NCBI GenBank assembly: GCA_000181795.3
Contig: CM012955.1
Coordinates: forward strand, 4,150,637 to 4,214,636
DNA: 64,000 nt
Direction of reading: 5' to 3'
Source: Trichinella spiralis
Taxonomy: Eukaryota; Nematoda; Enoplea; Trichinellida; Trichinellidae
The translations under genes were made by a program, and so were the position numbers. How positions within the stretch are numbered: position 1 is the first letter of the stretch; every line of letters begins with the position of its first letter. Below are positions 1 through 13,854 of this stretch, in pieces. Under the pieces are notes generated by a model, which searched no databases, was not told where the DNA came from, and was given only the letters and a program-made list of their open reading frames with translations.

Positions 1-186
1 TAATTTGAAATGTTGCTTGCTCGTGTGATGCAATGTTTGCGTTTCAGTATTAACATTGCAATGTGATGATAGATTTAATATGATCTATAGATTTTTGTGC
101 TCATTGCTCAGCGTTGTTGTTGTTGTTGTCGATGACAAGCGTGTATATGTTGTTGGAAAGCAGCTGAGAAAATTGACTACTTCATT

Positions 187-387
187 TGCATTTTCAAGTA
201 GATACTGGCGTTGTATTATTAACCGCTATTTTGTGCATGTTTGCCCTTTTGCTTTTCGGTTTGCCGTCGACAAAAATCCCCTCATCGTACGTACATTCGC
301 ATTTTAGAGGCAGGATTTACTTTAGGAAAAAGAAAGGATACAACTGGTTGGAAAATTTGATTTCTTTGTCTCTTATTTATGGAAGGT
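187..387 (+). CDS. possible internal exon of a gene entering from the left edge (transmembrane segment)
   Basis: An open frame here encodes a strongly hydrophobic stretch (about 20 residues, VVLLTAILCMFALLLFGL) followed by a basic run containing FRKKKGYNW and ending IYG before a good donor (GGAAG|GTAAAT). A TAG that could serve as acceptor lies just upstream. This fits an internal exon with one membrane span and a cytosolic basic flank. A possible following exon starts after ATTACAG at 578. I do not recognise the family and the rest of the gene would lie left of the window. It could equally be a chance open frame. Confidence 0.25.
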
Positions 388-389
388 AA

Positions 390-1464
390 ATTTGTTCCAA
401 TGTATACTGTAATTGATACTTGCTTATTGAAAAATGTCAAGTTTCATCTTGACCAATTGTTGTCATTCGTGTATAAATTTCATCTATAATATTGATTGTT
501 TTCGTTTTATTTTCCTTGATCCTGACAATATTGATTGTAAAACTATAACAAACAGTTAATCATATTTCACATTACAGTACACCTTTAGTTTGCAATTTCA
601 ATTGCTGAGAAATGTGCATATATTCGAAGAAAATTTTCATGAATATTTAGAAGAATTGCATTAAATAAACAACGATAAATAACAGTTTGCAAAATAGACG
701 GCCAGAAAGGAAGAACTAGTTCAATTTCAAAAAATTTCGTTAGAAGAAAAAAGTTATTCAGCTGTTCAGGTCATTTGTGTTCAAATTGTCAATAATTCAT
801 TTCCAGATGAATAGCCGCATTATAAAAAAAATATTCAAAAAAAGGTAGCATATTTTTCTTCAACAATTTCACAACAACATGCGTTGCGGGTTTTTTTTTC
901 TCTTCATCTTTTCACCGCAGCATTTGCGTTGTGGAGAGGAAGGAATGAAGCGATAATGGCTTGTTGCATGCTTCCTGTTAATTCTGACGAGAATATGGAA
1001 ATTTGCACAGGATAATTGTGCACTGTTAACAACAACATTGCATTGTTCCATTTTTCATTTTCTTCGCATCTCCAATCGACTGATTACCGCAACCAACTGA
1101 CCAACCAGCACATTGCATATTCAAAATTTGTGTATAGCAAGCAGGGTGTCACCAACTGGCACCGGTAAATAATGCTGAAACTGGTTTACATATTTCATAC
1201 AGAGTCTGCACATATTTTCAGTTTATATACTTACAAGAAATATTTTAATAAACAGGAAGAAGAAAAGATTCATTTATTTATTTTCATACATCATCATCAT
1301 TGTTGTTGTAATGTCGATTTGTACTGCATTTTTGATATAATGTTGTAGTTGCAATTTGTTTTTCATCTATTTTCTCTGTAAACTGCTGTTCTACCTCTAC
1401 CCGGAGCACCTAATTTTTGCTTTTTAAATTTCCTCTTTATTTTAAATTATCATTATTATTTCAG
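390..1464. other. no gene assigned; upstream region of the Atossa homolog
   Basis: AT-rich DNA with no frame I can place. It may contain 5' exons, untranslated region or promoter of the Atossa gene, since that gene's first recognisable exon (1465) begins inside the protein. A short open frame on the minus strand (869-1051) has no supporting motif. Confidence 0.5.
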
Positions 1465-4087
1465 TGTCCGAAAATTGAACAACTTCGTGCCAAGTTGATC
1501 AACCTGTGGAACAAGACTGCATCGGCAGAAATAGGCGTAATATTACAATTCGACGAATGTTTCCAATCCAAGCGTGCAAAATCGATTCTTCTCGAAAAAT
1601 GGAAAATTCAATTTTTAACCACTCGGTAGCTATATATTTCTAAGCTTTACTGAAGTTTTCATTGATATTTATTTTTCGAAAAAAATTGAACATTAATTTC
1701 TACCACTAGCAATGAACGTCAGTTGCTGGAACAATTTCTGATACAGGCTGTGCATTTGTATCTTCTTCATTTTTCCCAGCTGAGCTCGTCGATGTTTCAA
1801 TACAACGTCAACCCTCCTCCATTCTCTGTACACTACAAGTATTATACACAATATTGTTAATTGTCATATATATATATGTCTATATTGTTCTAATTAATAA
1901 TTGTATATATTAATTCATTTTAGAACAGATGGAAACGACTGTTCGAATGATGAACAACTGTGCTCTGATTTCAAATACAACAACCAAAGTTTCCTAGTTT
2001 GTGAGAATGGAAATGATTCATCAATGAAGAAAGTTGAAGCCGAAATGTTGTGCCGAGATACCAAGCTGTCCAATTTGCGGCGCGTCTGTCTGAAAATTTC
2101 ACCATTCCAAGGTGAGAGATTAATTTTCATTTCTTTTCCATTCCCTGTTTCACTTCAAATATTATAATTAAAACGTGTATTGTATATGCATATATGTATA
2201 TTTTTCCCCACAGGTACAGATCGTTGCTTGCTTGGGAAAAATTTATCAGAGGTGTTGAACAGCTCAATATTGGACGACCCGGCGTTGGAAAGGTAAAAAG
2301 AAATAGTGTGCGATGTGCATTGATGAACACAAATTGTTCAATCAGAAAAAATTTGTACGAATAAGAGAATCATTTCTCAGATGTGAACAATGCTCAGATG
2401 TGAAGAACAATAATCATTCGGTAACGATCAATAAGCAAAGCACAGCTGTGCAAGGCGATTCAGTGAAACTTGCTTACAACACTGGCCATCGAAATAGCCG
2501 AATCAATGCTGCTGCTACAAGTGAAATATTGCTGCTTGTTTATTTATATTTATTTATTTATTCGATTAAGATGATGCCAATTTGCACTGCCATGTCACGC
2601 GAAGCTTCCAGGAGAAGAGGCGGAAAACTTCAGCTGACAAATCTCACCACTGTAGAAGTGAAAAACCGGGAAAGGTGAAGAAGCATAATTTTGACTAAGC
2701 AATAATGAAGAAGCAATTTTTTGGTTTTATCGTGCATACAGGTTTCGTCGAGCAGTATTCGGCCGGTGAAAGCTAGCAGTCCTGTTCGTTTCCACAGCAT
2801 CACCAAACTACCTCTCACCTCTAGTCCGGTAAGAGAAGAGGCTTGCAGTTAGTTCATTTCAAATGTTGCTCCCGAACAAAACCTGTTAATATTTAAATTT
2901 ACACATTGTGTTGGATTGTTTCCCAAAGTGACCAGAGAGGGATATTTCGATTTTTAGGCTCCGGTAAATCGTTTCCAAAAATCGTTCCAATTCGACCCCA
3001 GCTTGACCACCGACAGCGTGACCATGAAAAAGTGGGCAAATTTAAGAGCATCGAAATGCACCGTTCATTTTTATTGTCGCACAAGATTGTGTGCATAATG
3101 GACCTTCATTCAGAGTCTGTTGTCATTTCAGATGTTCTTCCAACTGTCGCGACTGTGAAAGCACAAGCGGCGATTCGGAAGACGGCAGCATTCCGTTAAG
3201 GAGACGTATATTTTCAAAGCGTATGAATAATCTGTTGGGAAGTTTCGAAGTGAGAACACAAGACAAGCAGTTGCTTGTCAACGTTGGATATGAAAAGTGA
3301 ATTTGGCTTTTGATTTCAGGAAAGCGCACTGCAGGGTCGATTTACGCCGTTTGGAATTTTGAACGGATTTACAATCGAACTCGGAGCCAGCGGAACTTTT
3401 CTTCCTCCGCATGTGCGTTTGCCTGTGACGACAATATTTTTGGATTCACCTCCAGATGCTCCGTTGCCTTACATTGTAAAATAAAAACATAAAAATAAAT
3501 AAATGTATATATGTATATATATATATATATATGTATATGTAGGGTCGATGCAATTTGAAACAATTAGGCAAGAAAGGTTACCACATTCCAAAAGCAGGAA
3601 ACGTTCAAGTGGTAAGAGATGGATGGAGACAGAGAGCATTGCATTGTAACATTGCATTTTCTTGTTCAGACACTTTTCAATCCTCAAGGATCTGTGGTAA
3701 ATATGTTTATCGTACAGTATAATTTGAAAGAGATGAAATGCCGTTCCAAAACGTTCGTCCGTCAACGTACGTACTTCATGCCCAAATCGGCAACTTACAA
3801 GGATGCGAAAAACAACCGCAGCTGGTTGCGCTATTTGATTCATTTACGGTACGTTGAAATTTGTATGTTGAAACCCACGTGTTTTGGATGTTGCTTTGCT
3901 TGAAATTTTCAGCTTCGCCAGTTCCAGCTCTGGAAAGTTGTACTTGCATTCGGATATTAAAATGCTATTCGCCCGTAAACCGGAACTGGACTGCAACAAC
4001 GTTAGCCTCACTTCGGCGGGTATCCGTGATTGTGCAACATACGAACTGCGCGCGTTCAACGAAATTCCCCAACATCCAACTGTTTGA
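1465..4087 (+). CDS. Atossa / FAM214 (ATOS) family protein, 5' partial
   Basis: Atossa-family proteins are nuclear transcriptional regulators; the fly founder controls metabolic genes in migrating macrophages. Exons are read at about 1465-1625, 1710-1838, 1924-2111, 2216-2295, 2380 onward, 2742-2829, 2959-3030, 3131-3249, 3320-3476, 3541-3611, 3670-3848 and 3912-4087. The N-terminal part has LLEKWKIQF and ERQLLEQFLIQAVHLYLHFSQL, matching the conserved FAM214 block. The C-terminal half contains the conserved core: LLGSFE, then GFTIELGASGTFLPPHVRLPV, GKKGYHIPKAGNVQVTLFNP, VRQRTYF and RYLIHLRF, followed by GKLYLHSDI. It ends HPTV-stop. The initiator Met is not seen; earlier exons must lie upstream. 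Joins between 2380 and 2740 are the least certain. It converges on dystrobrevin 600 bp downstream. Family assignment is by remembered motifs. Confidence 0.88.
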
Positions 4088-4686
4088 CATTTTCCAAAAA
4101 AGAAGTATTTTTTATTCTCAAATGGCTAAAAAACAAAAATATACAAAAAATGATATTCATTTTTATTCACTGTAGGAGTGAAAAGGGTGAATGAAAAAGT
4201 ATATTGATTTCATTTTTAGATGAAGTGCACGAGAAAAATGCTCATCGAATAAGCTCGCATGTATGTTGCCATATTATTTTATATCACGCAAATTACTTTG
4301 TACCTGTGCTCATGAAACATACATTTTAATCGAGTAAATCAATGTTGAAAAAATATAACAATAATTGTGAGTCCATTTGTTACGACTGAACGAATGTCTT
4401 TTGGTTTTCTTTACTAAATCGGAATCAATCCATCTATATATATAGAAAGAGAGATGTGATATGTTGTCCAGCTTGATATATATATATATATATATCACTA
4501 AGGTATTTTAACTTGCAGCAACAAGAAGAACAGCCAGCCACCATTGCACGACTAAGAAATAAAAAATCCACAGCATAATTAAGCAACGAAAACGAGCAGA
4601 GACAATTTTCACGTCGTCGTTGTTGATCTTTCGTTCCCCTCATCTAAGAAAAGGAAAATATTTTAATTTTCAAATATTCACCACAT
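4088..4686. other. convergent intergenic spacer
   Basis: Separates the 3' ends of the Atossa and dystrobrevin genes. Contains a (TA)n tract at about 4476-4496 and otherwise AT-rich sequence. I see no gene. Both 3' untranslated regions should lie here. Confidence 0.6.
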
Positions 4687-7373
4687 TCAATTTGCGTTGG
4701 TTTGAAATGCAATGTTCATACCCTGCTGCTGCTGATGCTGCTGCTGTTCGTTGCATGCAGTAGTAGTTGTTGCTGTTGTTGGCGTTCCGTTTTGCTCTTC
4801 AGCTTCAGTTTCTGCTGAAATCATTGACTGATTAAAAATACAAAGAAAAAATTAATACCAACGTGCGAATCTACCCGTATTTAATTCTTGTACAAGCGAC
4901 GTCATTGTGTTGGTGATCGAATCCGCGGCTGACAACAAATCCGACTGCAAAGAGCTTTTTCTGGGTCCGAAGCTCGAATATGGCGACGATGGAAGAAACT
5001 GCTGAGCTAAGCGACCATACGTGCCTCCGTAAAGTGACGAATCCGCATCGTTCACGTTGCCGACGTCTTTTGCCTTGGAATCGGCGTCGTTGTTGCTCGC
5101 TTGCAACAAAGATCTCGGTGAATTATCCCGAGGAAGTTGGGTCTGAATGAAATGAAAATTTAACGAATTATTTTCTTCAATTCCAAGCTAAAAGCTTATC
5201 CATATAAGCAAAACAAAATTTGCTCCTCTCAACGACAACAACAACAATAATCACCTTCAACACTTTCATCAAACCTTCCAATTGCATCAGCAAATCTTTT
5301 CTCGTGTCCTGCAACTGCTGCATTCGAATTTCCAATTCCGTCTTACGAAGTCTCAAATTATCCAATTCAACAGTGGCTCCGTTTTCGCCCACTGCCGAGG
5401 TAGACATCATGCTGAGATTGGTGGCACTTTGCATCGCTTGTAGTCGGTGAATTTCCCTCAAAATTTCCCTGACAAAAAAAGACAAGCGTTTTTTGCTCAG
5501 TTGAATTTCAAGAAAATTGAATCAACATTAATTTTACCTATTCTTTTTCTCCAAATGAGCAATGGTGGCTCGTTGAGCGAGATTCTCTTCTGCTGCATTC
5601 GTCGCCGCCGGTCGGTACTAGAATTTCAAACAAACAACACTCGTTGTACACGGAACCGTATACCACCATAACCCCTCCCCTTCCCCAGAGCTTTCAAGTC
5701 TCACTGCATACCGTAGACCTGCCGGAAAGTTTCGCAGTGTACCTGGCAATCAGTTTGTGCTCGTCGTCCAAATTGTCATACCAGCACGTGCTGGAAAATG
5801 GAATGTTGAAAATTTTCAATCCGTTCACAAATCAGGCTACTACTAACCTGACTAAGCACGGTCGACTGCCGTCTATTGAATTGTCCGTTGGGTTGATTTC
5901 GGAATTTTTCTTCAATAAACAACGAACAAGCGACGGGGAGCTTGGTCTTAAAATATACAAAATAAGTGCTTTTTTTGGCTTTTTCCTTCAAATGCAACAA
6001 CAACAACAGTATTCCGTACACTGCATTGCTGAGATCCAACGGTCGTTCCGAAACTTCAGGAACGTACGGCTTTTTGTTCGTGTGACCAGGAACACACTGC
6101 AACGACTTGCTTATCGAATGGCCAAGTTGTTTAGTGGGAGATTTCTGAAAGAAAAAGAATAAACAAACAAAATATGAATAATAATAATAATAATGATGAA
6201 AATAATTACTCACGTATGAAGAATATTCTTTCATTTCGTGCTGATTAGTATGAGAATCGCTGATTCGACCACGCCAAAAACAGTCTTGACACAGTTGGTA
6301 ATTGTGACATCGTTGACATTTGTAACGAAATCCAGTAAATGAATCCCGATTGCAAGCATCACAGACCACCGGATGAAAGACTGCACAAATGAATTATTCA
6401 TAATTGTCGCGCTACAACAAAAGAGAAGAGCAGAACAACACGTACCGTGTTCAACGCTGGCCATTCTGTGCAACAAAGGCAACCACATGAGGCATGGTGG
6501 ACACGGGTCGGCCATCAGCGCGTCCAAAAACGTGTTGATGGTCACTTTTGCGGACTAAAAATATTTCGATTAAATTCGATCGCACAACGACAATCAAATA
6601 TTCACAAAATTTGTACCGGATCGAAAATTTGTTTGGGCAAATTTTCAGAATAAGAGAACGTTGGCCCCTCGAAAACGGCACAAGGCAAGCAGAGGACTTC
6701 TTTCAAATAGTCACAGAAACGATTGAAATCCATCACACCAGAAGTGTCGGATATGAGCGAAAAAATATCTTAAACAACAAAACAAACCATGCACGAATGC
6801 AAACGAAAAGCTCTGGTCGGTTGGGCTTCATTTTACATACAGCGCAGTTTGTCCAACAATTTGCCGGCGCACAGAGTAGCCAGAGCAACTTTCACTGAAA
6901 ACACTTGCAACTTGCCGTTGTCATCTCTGAATGGAGAAGAGGAAATACAAAAAAAAAGTAATAATAATAATAATAATTCTTGCAAAAAATGGATAATTGG
7001 AAATTGATTTGCATACCGGTCGAAAGCAGCAACCAAAAAACTGATCAACAAACGAATGGTCAAATCCGAATCGATCTGCTGCACCACAGGCAAGCGTTTG
7101 TTCAAATTGTGATAAACGGTCGAAAGTAATAATTCGACACGAGAAATTTTCACTTCAGATTTGTATTCAACCGCGTTCAGGCCGTTCTCTCTGAACGATT
7201 CGATCACGTTCCAAATGTCGACCAAATGCACTGAAAAGCCATGAAAAAAGTATAAACAAACAAACAAACAAACAAACAACAAGAACTTTTACAATTCACT
7301 TTCTGCTGAATGAATCGCAACTTGCAGGCAGCTCGATAAGTGGCAAATCGAATGGTGTCAAAATTTTGTTCCC
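4687..7373 (-). CDS. dystrobrevin (dystrophin-associated protein), 5' partial
   Basis: Dystrobrevin is a cytosolic scaffold of the dystrophin-glycoprotein complex at muscle and neuronal membranes, binding dystrophin and syntrophin. Reading right to left: EF-hand-like region begins [19 protein letters not shown], then [19 protein letters not shown] and [18 protein letters not shown], then [15 protein letters not shown]. Next is the ZZ zinc finger with [22 protein letters not shown] and NQHEMKEY (about 6370-6215), then [15 protein letters not shown]. An exon near 5700-5780 carries [13 protein letters not shown]. The coiled-coil follows: [19 protein letters not shown] and [20 protein letters not shown]. 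The last exon has an Ala/Thr/Gln-rich tail with two Q4 runs, ending QTNAN-stop at 4687. Residue order matches vertebrate DTNA/DTNB throughout. The first exon with the initiator Met was not found; the acceptor of the first seen exon is at 7374. Confidence 0.95.
4723..4746 (-). repeat. CAG/CAT repeat encoding Gln-rich tail of dystrobrevin
   Basis: On the minus strand the last dystrobrevin exon reads as QQQQ-H-QQQQ, from an interrupted CAG tract. Vertebrate dystrobrevins do not end in polyglutamine as far as I recall, so this is a lineage-specific, probably length-variable tail. Confidence 0.75.
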
Positions 7374-7639
7374 CTGTAACAAAAAAAATCATAAATACAA
7401 TTCGTCAACCGTGTGAAAAATTAAAACTTTTTTACTCAAATCCGAAACAAGCATACGAAAATCATTTTTTGCCAAAGAATTGGACAAGGTCGAATTCTGA
7501 TCTACCGTATCCATCTTTTTTATCCAACCGCAATATCACTCGACTCGTCCACTGGATTCACAACGCATGCAAATTTCTTCCACCACAATCTGCAACACGC
7601 TCGACTGGCATTTTTTCCGCTACAAGCTATGAGCAAACA

Positions 7640-10600
7640 AAATAAAAACATATCGATTTGAATTTCTTCTTCTTCTTATTATTATTATTATTTAATTTTT
7701 TGTTCAAAATATGATCAACTGTAGCGAATTACACAACATTTCTTCATCAACAACGAATTGGAAAGTTTTCCAATAAATTGCGCATACGTCGTGCAGTAAT
7801 TTTTTCAAAAAATAAAAATTAACAAATAAATAACCAACCAATCATCTCACATCGGATGTTATTCAAAATAAATTACATCTCATTTTTATTGCTTTTCAAA
7901 AAATGTCACCCATTTCATTATAAAATGACATCCGTGTGCACTTGTGACATTTGAAAAATGCAAAAAATTTCAACTTATCAAATATGAAAATACTTTTTCT
8001 ATCAATAATCACATCTCATCGAATCCAATCAACTGGCATACTGTAGCCAATTTCGAATCAGCATTCAAATGGTAGTAGAACAAAACAACAGCAAAATTTT
8101 CTTCTTTTTTTTCCAATTTGAAACGCTCCAATGTCAACAACAAAAAAGATGATGAAATAAAAATTCAATAATAAAAAGTTGAATTAGATCAAATGAAAAA
8201 AAAGTGAATTAATTTGAAAAAAAAATTCTTTTTTTCTGTGTAATAACTCATCTTAATTGAAATGGGAGCTTATTTCGATGGAGCTGCGCAAAAGAGAAAG
8301 TGAAGTAGAAACGCGAACGGATTTTGTGTTGATCTGATTTATTATTTTTTTCATTTTTTCATTCAACCGGGATCATCTCTTTTGGAAATCAATTTTCAAA
8401 AGCCGGCTAATTTCGCTGCAGGTCATATAGATATTGCGTTGTAATGAAAAATGTTCGTTCACGTTTCGAATGTGGCACAGAAATGAAGATCTGATTTGAA
8501 ATGGAAATTTGAACATTCCATTCAACCCCCAAAGCTTGGCCAACAACTACTGATTTATTGAATATTTACATAAATAAATAAATAAAAACAAACCTGCTCC
8601 AAAAGCTATTGGAGGAAATTGAGACAATTGAAACAATTGCACTGGGTGAAATAATGAATGAGTAGAAATTTTACGCATGACCACGTTGAGCAATGGTGAA
8701 GCCGATGAATAACAAAAGGCGATGTTGCCAGTTGTTCCAAGCTAAATCGCAAAGCTAACGCGGCATGAAGAAGAAGAAGCAGAAAAGCATCCCAAGCGGC
8801 TGTGATATGCCAAACGATTGAAAAATGTTTAACTTTGCAGATAACATCGAGAAAAGTGCACGTCGTGTGTGCAAGTTGAAGAAAATTGTGACCGACAAAA
8901 TGGAGATGCAATCGATTTCCGGCCAAACGGAAAAGGGTCGTTGCTTTTCAAAAAAGCTTCCACTTTCACATACAACAAACATCCCAACTCAAATCACCGA
9001 CTGATCTATCAATAACAACACGGTGGTCGACAAAAATTCCAATATCCAACAATTCATTGCATACAACTTTACATAAACGACAGATATTTTTTTAAATAAC
9101 CTAGGATATGTATGCTTCTGGGTCATCATTCGGATAGCTGAAGAAGCATGCTTTATCCGGAGGGGAAAAATCGAAAATCCGTCTTCGAAAGCAACCAACT
9201 GACAATGAAGCGGAAAGAAATAGAGGAAACGACAAAGTAGGGGAACAAGTCATCGAATTTGAAACCAATGCACAAATATTCGAATCAGTCGACGCGTCAT
9301 TAGCCAAGTGTTCGGCTTTCGGCTAACCATTCGATAAGCGATCAAGCTCGTTCTCTATAGCATGCATTGAAAACCCAGCCCACGACCAGGGCGTCAGCTG
9401 TTCCACTTACTGAACAACAATTAATCAAAAATACATTTTCTAAATTTTCTACGCACATCCCATCACGTGAAATCATTTTATAAATTAAATTCAAAAAGAA
9501 ATTCATGCTCATCCTTTCTTTCAAACTTGCTATCTTTTCACTTGAACGAATTTTCATACATTTTACTGTACATATATGTACATATATTTTTTTCTCTCTC
9601 AATTCTATTCATTCTCCTATTCACACTTTGTTTCACATTAATTTAATACTTCACTGTATTCATTTAGTCTAATTCAATTACCACAGCAAACAAACAGTAC
9701 AGTTTGTTCTCATTTAAATTAATTTCTGACAACAAGAAGCACAACATAGAAAATCTATATACCCTTGAAGATTGTCATTTTTGAAAAAAGCCCTTTTCTG
9801 CCAGGAAAATATTGTAAAAATAAATGGTTTAACGAAACAAACTATACAACAAAAAATTAACAGGCAACTTGACAAAACTGAAAAAAAAAGAGTAACCAGT
9901 TCATCAACCAAAAAAGTTAAAACAACTAATTTGCTTCATAAAAATTATAATAACATCAATGGACTTATCAGGAACAACTTTTTTAAAATAACAATAACCA
10001 AACCAACAAACATGAAAACATTCAAACACTTAACTATCAATATGTAGTACAATATTATCTTCAAAATAAAAAGCACTATTAATCAGTGAATTGCTCAGTG
10101 TGAATCTGTAAAAAAGTTGTGAAATAATACAAATTGTTTCGCATACCTTGAAAACTAAACATGAACTGCATTTAAAGAATCCTCAAAAAGAAATCATCCG
10201 CCTGTTTGCAAACATCTACAATGAACCGTTACGTTCGTAACTAGCGTATCAACAAGTGGACAGTTTTCGTAAGATATGTAAGACATACGCTTTTGCAACA
10301 AGCTAACAACAATTACAAGTGCCAGAGAAGTGCCAATTCTATAATTGTATTAAAATGGCTGCCATGGTGTGCTTAAATGTGACGCTGAAGAATAACTTAC
10401 CATTATTGCAATGAAAATATTAAGCATATCGTTATCATGTGAAGTTCACTCATTGATTTGAACAAATTACAACCATAACTCATTAAGGAAATTTCTGCAC
10501 ATATCACGCAGTAAAATTTTCGATGAAATAAAGCAAAACCTCATAATACATTAATCAATAAAAGATCTTCAAGTAAACATAACTGAAATGTATTATTAAT

Positions 10601-12460
10601 TAGCAAGCGGAAATGTTGTCCTTGTTTGTCATTCAATTAATTTGTCAAAAATTTGTTTTACGATATTCTTAAATTTCCGATTTTTTATAATTTACATTTA
10701 ATAAGGCATATTGAAATTATTAACTGCGGATGAATGTCAACAAATTGCAATTTGCATGTATGTTCGGTGCATGTCAAAGCAACATAAATTACGCTACGTT
10801 TATTTTTAATTTTTTTTTATTTCTAATAAATTTACATTCCCATGATTAGGTGAAATAATGTCTAATATAATTTTTATCAAAATTGATTTCGTAAAGATTA
10901 ACATAAATACAGTAAGAATATAAATTCAAGTACAAATCATATATCGCTTCGAGCGTAAGTATCAGACAAGTAAACAGCTTGCTAGCTAAATGGTTAATTA
11001 ATGAAACGAAAAGATGTCCGAGCGCATATTTTGCAGAAATGTGCTGCCGAAACAAATGAAATTTGTGTTAAATTAGGTTGTCTAATGCTCTTTACTAAAT
11101 TTGTAAGCTTACATATCAGATGACATCTTATACCAGAAAGTGAATATTGAACAAAATTTTTATATTGAAAAGATCTCTGTTTAGAAAAATAAGAATTGAA
11201 AGTGTATTAATCAGAAAATGGCAAATATAGGCAATGTTCATATAAATATAGCTGAAGCAATTTTGTTTTTCATGTTGAAAAGCAACGTGCATGTTCGTAT
11301 TTCAAATGCAACAAAATAAGCATAAGAGTAATAAAAGAAAGTTGCAAATTATATTGAAAATATCAAATTGAATGAATTTTGTCACATTTGAAAGTTGATT
11401 TATCATCGTTTTCTATCATTTTACCAAGAAGCACTGTGTGAATTCAGCATAATTTCAAGCAGCATTCATTCAGCTATTGTGTATAGATTTTAAAGATACA
11501 TTTGACAGTGTGTAATTTGTTTCAACTTTTATAAAAGATGATACGCATGATTGAATAGCAGCAGGAAGAAAAATGTACTTGTTGCTTGTGCTGAAAATTC
11601 ACAAGCTCAAAATGAAATCAACCTCAATGTTCTCAAAGTGAATTTGTATATACGACAAATAAGCAGCGTTGGGAAAGTTGCAGTTCAATTTGAAATAAAG
11701 CATGTCATTTATTTTTAAAATTTCACTTTCGAGCCAACAGCCTTGCTCGAAGCTTTCGGTTTAGGTGGAATTTTAATTTTTTGATTAATGACCATTTTGG
11801 AATGAACCGTTTCAGTGGGAAGCTTTTAAAAATGACAACATCTGCTCACTCGCCATTATCATCACGACGAGTCGAAAGCTTTCTTCGAGTTGTTGTTCTT
11901 ATTTTTCTTATTAATCAGCTCACATTGTTGAAGCATAAGAATATTTTTAATTGACAGTCAGTTCACGGCATAATCAAGCGCCCGAAATGGATATTTTCAC
12001 TTTCACTTCAATTGCACACTAACCATTCGTCTGGAGAATCAAATAATTTGCAAAAAAATTTCGCCTTTTGCTTTTTGTGAAACAAACGAAAAACATTCGA
12101 ACAATTAATTCTTTCTCATCACTGATATGGAAAAATTGACAAAATTTGCATATGTAAAATAAACGATACAACATGACTAAGTGCCAAATATGGCAGTTGG
12201 TCAGTGAAATATTTTTTTAGAAAAAAATAAAATAAACATTTTCCACAACGTTCATCATATCTATTTGAGAATGAAATTCAATTTTCCATAAGTTTTACTT
12301 TTTTCTTTTGTAGTAAAAATTGTCGGACAGCGACTTTGTTTACTTTAACCGGTCCGGAATATTTTTTCAAGTCGGTCCGCGTTGCGTGATTGGACAATTT
12401 TTCAAAATTTTGGCGCTCAATTGCGCCTTCTAACTAGGTTAATTTTGAATTTTGAATTTT
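7640..12460. other. gene-poor region upstream of dystrobrevin
   Basis: About 4.8 kb of AT-rich DNA with only short unrelated open frames on both strands. It probably holds the dystrobrevin promoter and first exon, which I could not place. No tRNA-like A/B boxes, rRNA or transposase motifs were seen. Confidence 0.5.
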
Positions 12461-12468
12461 TTTTTCAG

Positions 12469-12512
12469 CATCTTCAGGTTGTGCAAAAAGTTAGCAAATC
12501 TATTCTAATTCG
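12469..12512 (+). CDS. candidate 44-nt exon, unidentified
   Basis: A T-rich tract ending TTTTTTCAG precedes 44 bases open in only one frame (HLQVVQKVSKSILIR), followed by a consensus donor CG|GTAAGTAG. The two strong splice sites make it look like a real small exon on the plus strand. I cannot join it in frame to another exon and recognise no family. Confidence 0.25.
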
Positions 12513-13824
12513 GTAAGTAGTTTAGTCACCAACTGACAATTGACATGAATTAGCAATTTCTAAAGGGAAAGCTATGTGCTTCTTTTTTTTTTAATATTAA
12601 TTTGCATTATTTTGTTTCAATCTGGTAGGATATTTTGCTGTTGGCTTCAGTTTTGTTGTTACATTGATAAATTACAGCAGAATAATAGTAGTAGTAGTGA
12701 TGCCAATAATCGTACAGTTAGATCGCAGGAAGGCTGTTAAATAAATCGAATCAAAATTTGTCGAATCTCTTTTTCCTCAATGGTCGTGTAATAGTGACAA
12801 ATAAAAATATTTAATAATTATCATTGAGCTTTTGCAAATATTTTCCACTTGATTTGAATCCATTTTGAAATCTGTCCAATTATTTTGCTTTCCAATTTTG
12901 GCTTCAGATAAAAATTAATTTCACATTATTCATAATTTGAAAAAAAAGTGACTGAGAGTGAAAAAATTGATTAATTATCAATAAAGAATGATGATTGTTG
13001 TTTATTCAACCTGTTGGAAGTCAGGGCACACCCAAAAGCAGTGCACAATTATTATTGATGATTAATTTTCGACAAAGCTTGACATGATGCGTCACAGAGA
13101 TGCGTGCATAAATTTCCACGCGTACGACAAGTGGAACGTGATTTATTAAATTTACACCCTACCGGACTCAATTTTTATATTCATCCAGTTTTTGAAAAAT
13201 GTCCAATTTATAATAATAAGTGTAAATTGAACAGTTGATATTAAATCAGTCGAAATGTGAAGTTTGGAGGAAAAAATATGAAATGGTTCGTTATATTTTG
13301 TATCATGTTCTTCTTTTTTTACGAATTAATTATTATGTAGTTTTAAATTTACTTTGTGGATTTGAAAAAAAAAAGTTTCAATTGTAATTTTAAAATTTCA
13401 GATTTTCTTATTCATGCGAGAATTAAGGAGAGAATTTTTGTTTTGTCATTGTTTGTCAAACAGGATTCGGCTTTGTTCTGTGCAACGTGTATATCTTCAT
13501 TTCCATTTTCGAAAAGTCCTTTTCACTAATGTGGATATTTTAATATTTTTGTGGTGAAAAAAAGAAAGTCCGTTTTATTTTTCTCAAAACTTTACCCATT
13601 TCTAAATCGAGAGACAGAGAAAGATGAAAAATATTAACACCAAAGTAAACAATATTGAAATATTTGTCAAATTTCCATATGCAAATTTGTAATGTTGTCG
13701 AATAGTAGCGTGTGAGCGGAATTTTTCATCCACTTCAACCAGCCGAGAGCAAACAACAAACAGTTCACATCATTGTTGAAATTGTATTTTCAAATTGTCA
13801 ATTCTACTGGGCTGTCGAAAAGCA

Positions 13825-13854
13825 AACATCAGCAGCAGCAGCAGCAGCAACTGC
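13825..13854 (+). repeat. short CAG repeat
   Basis: A tandem CAG tract of about eight units in otherwise AT-rich DNA. It lies in a short open frame without other support, so I treat it as a microsatellite rather than a polyglutamine protein. Confidence 0.6.

Noticed and set aside
5644-6162. 172-codon plus-strand frame over dystrobrevin
   Set aside because: It is antisense to well-supported dystrobrevin exons and introns and matches no family.
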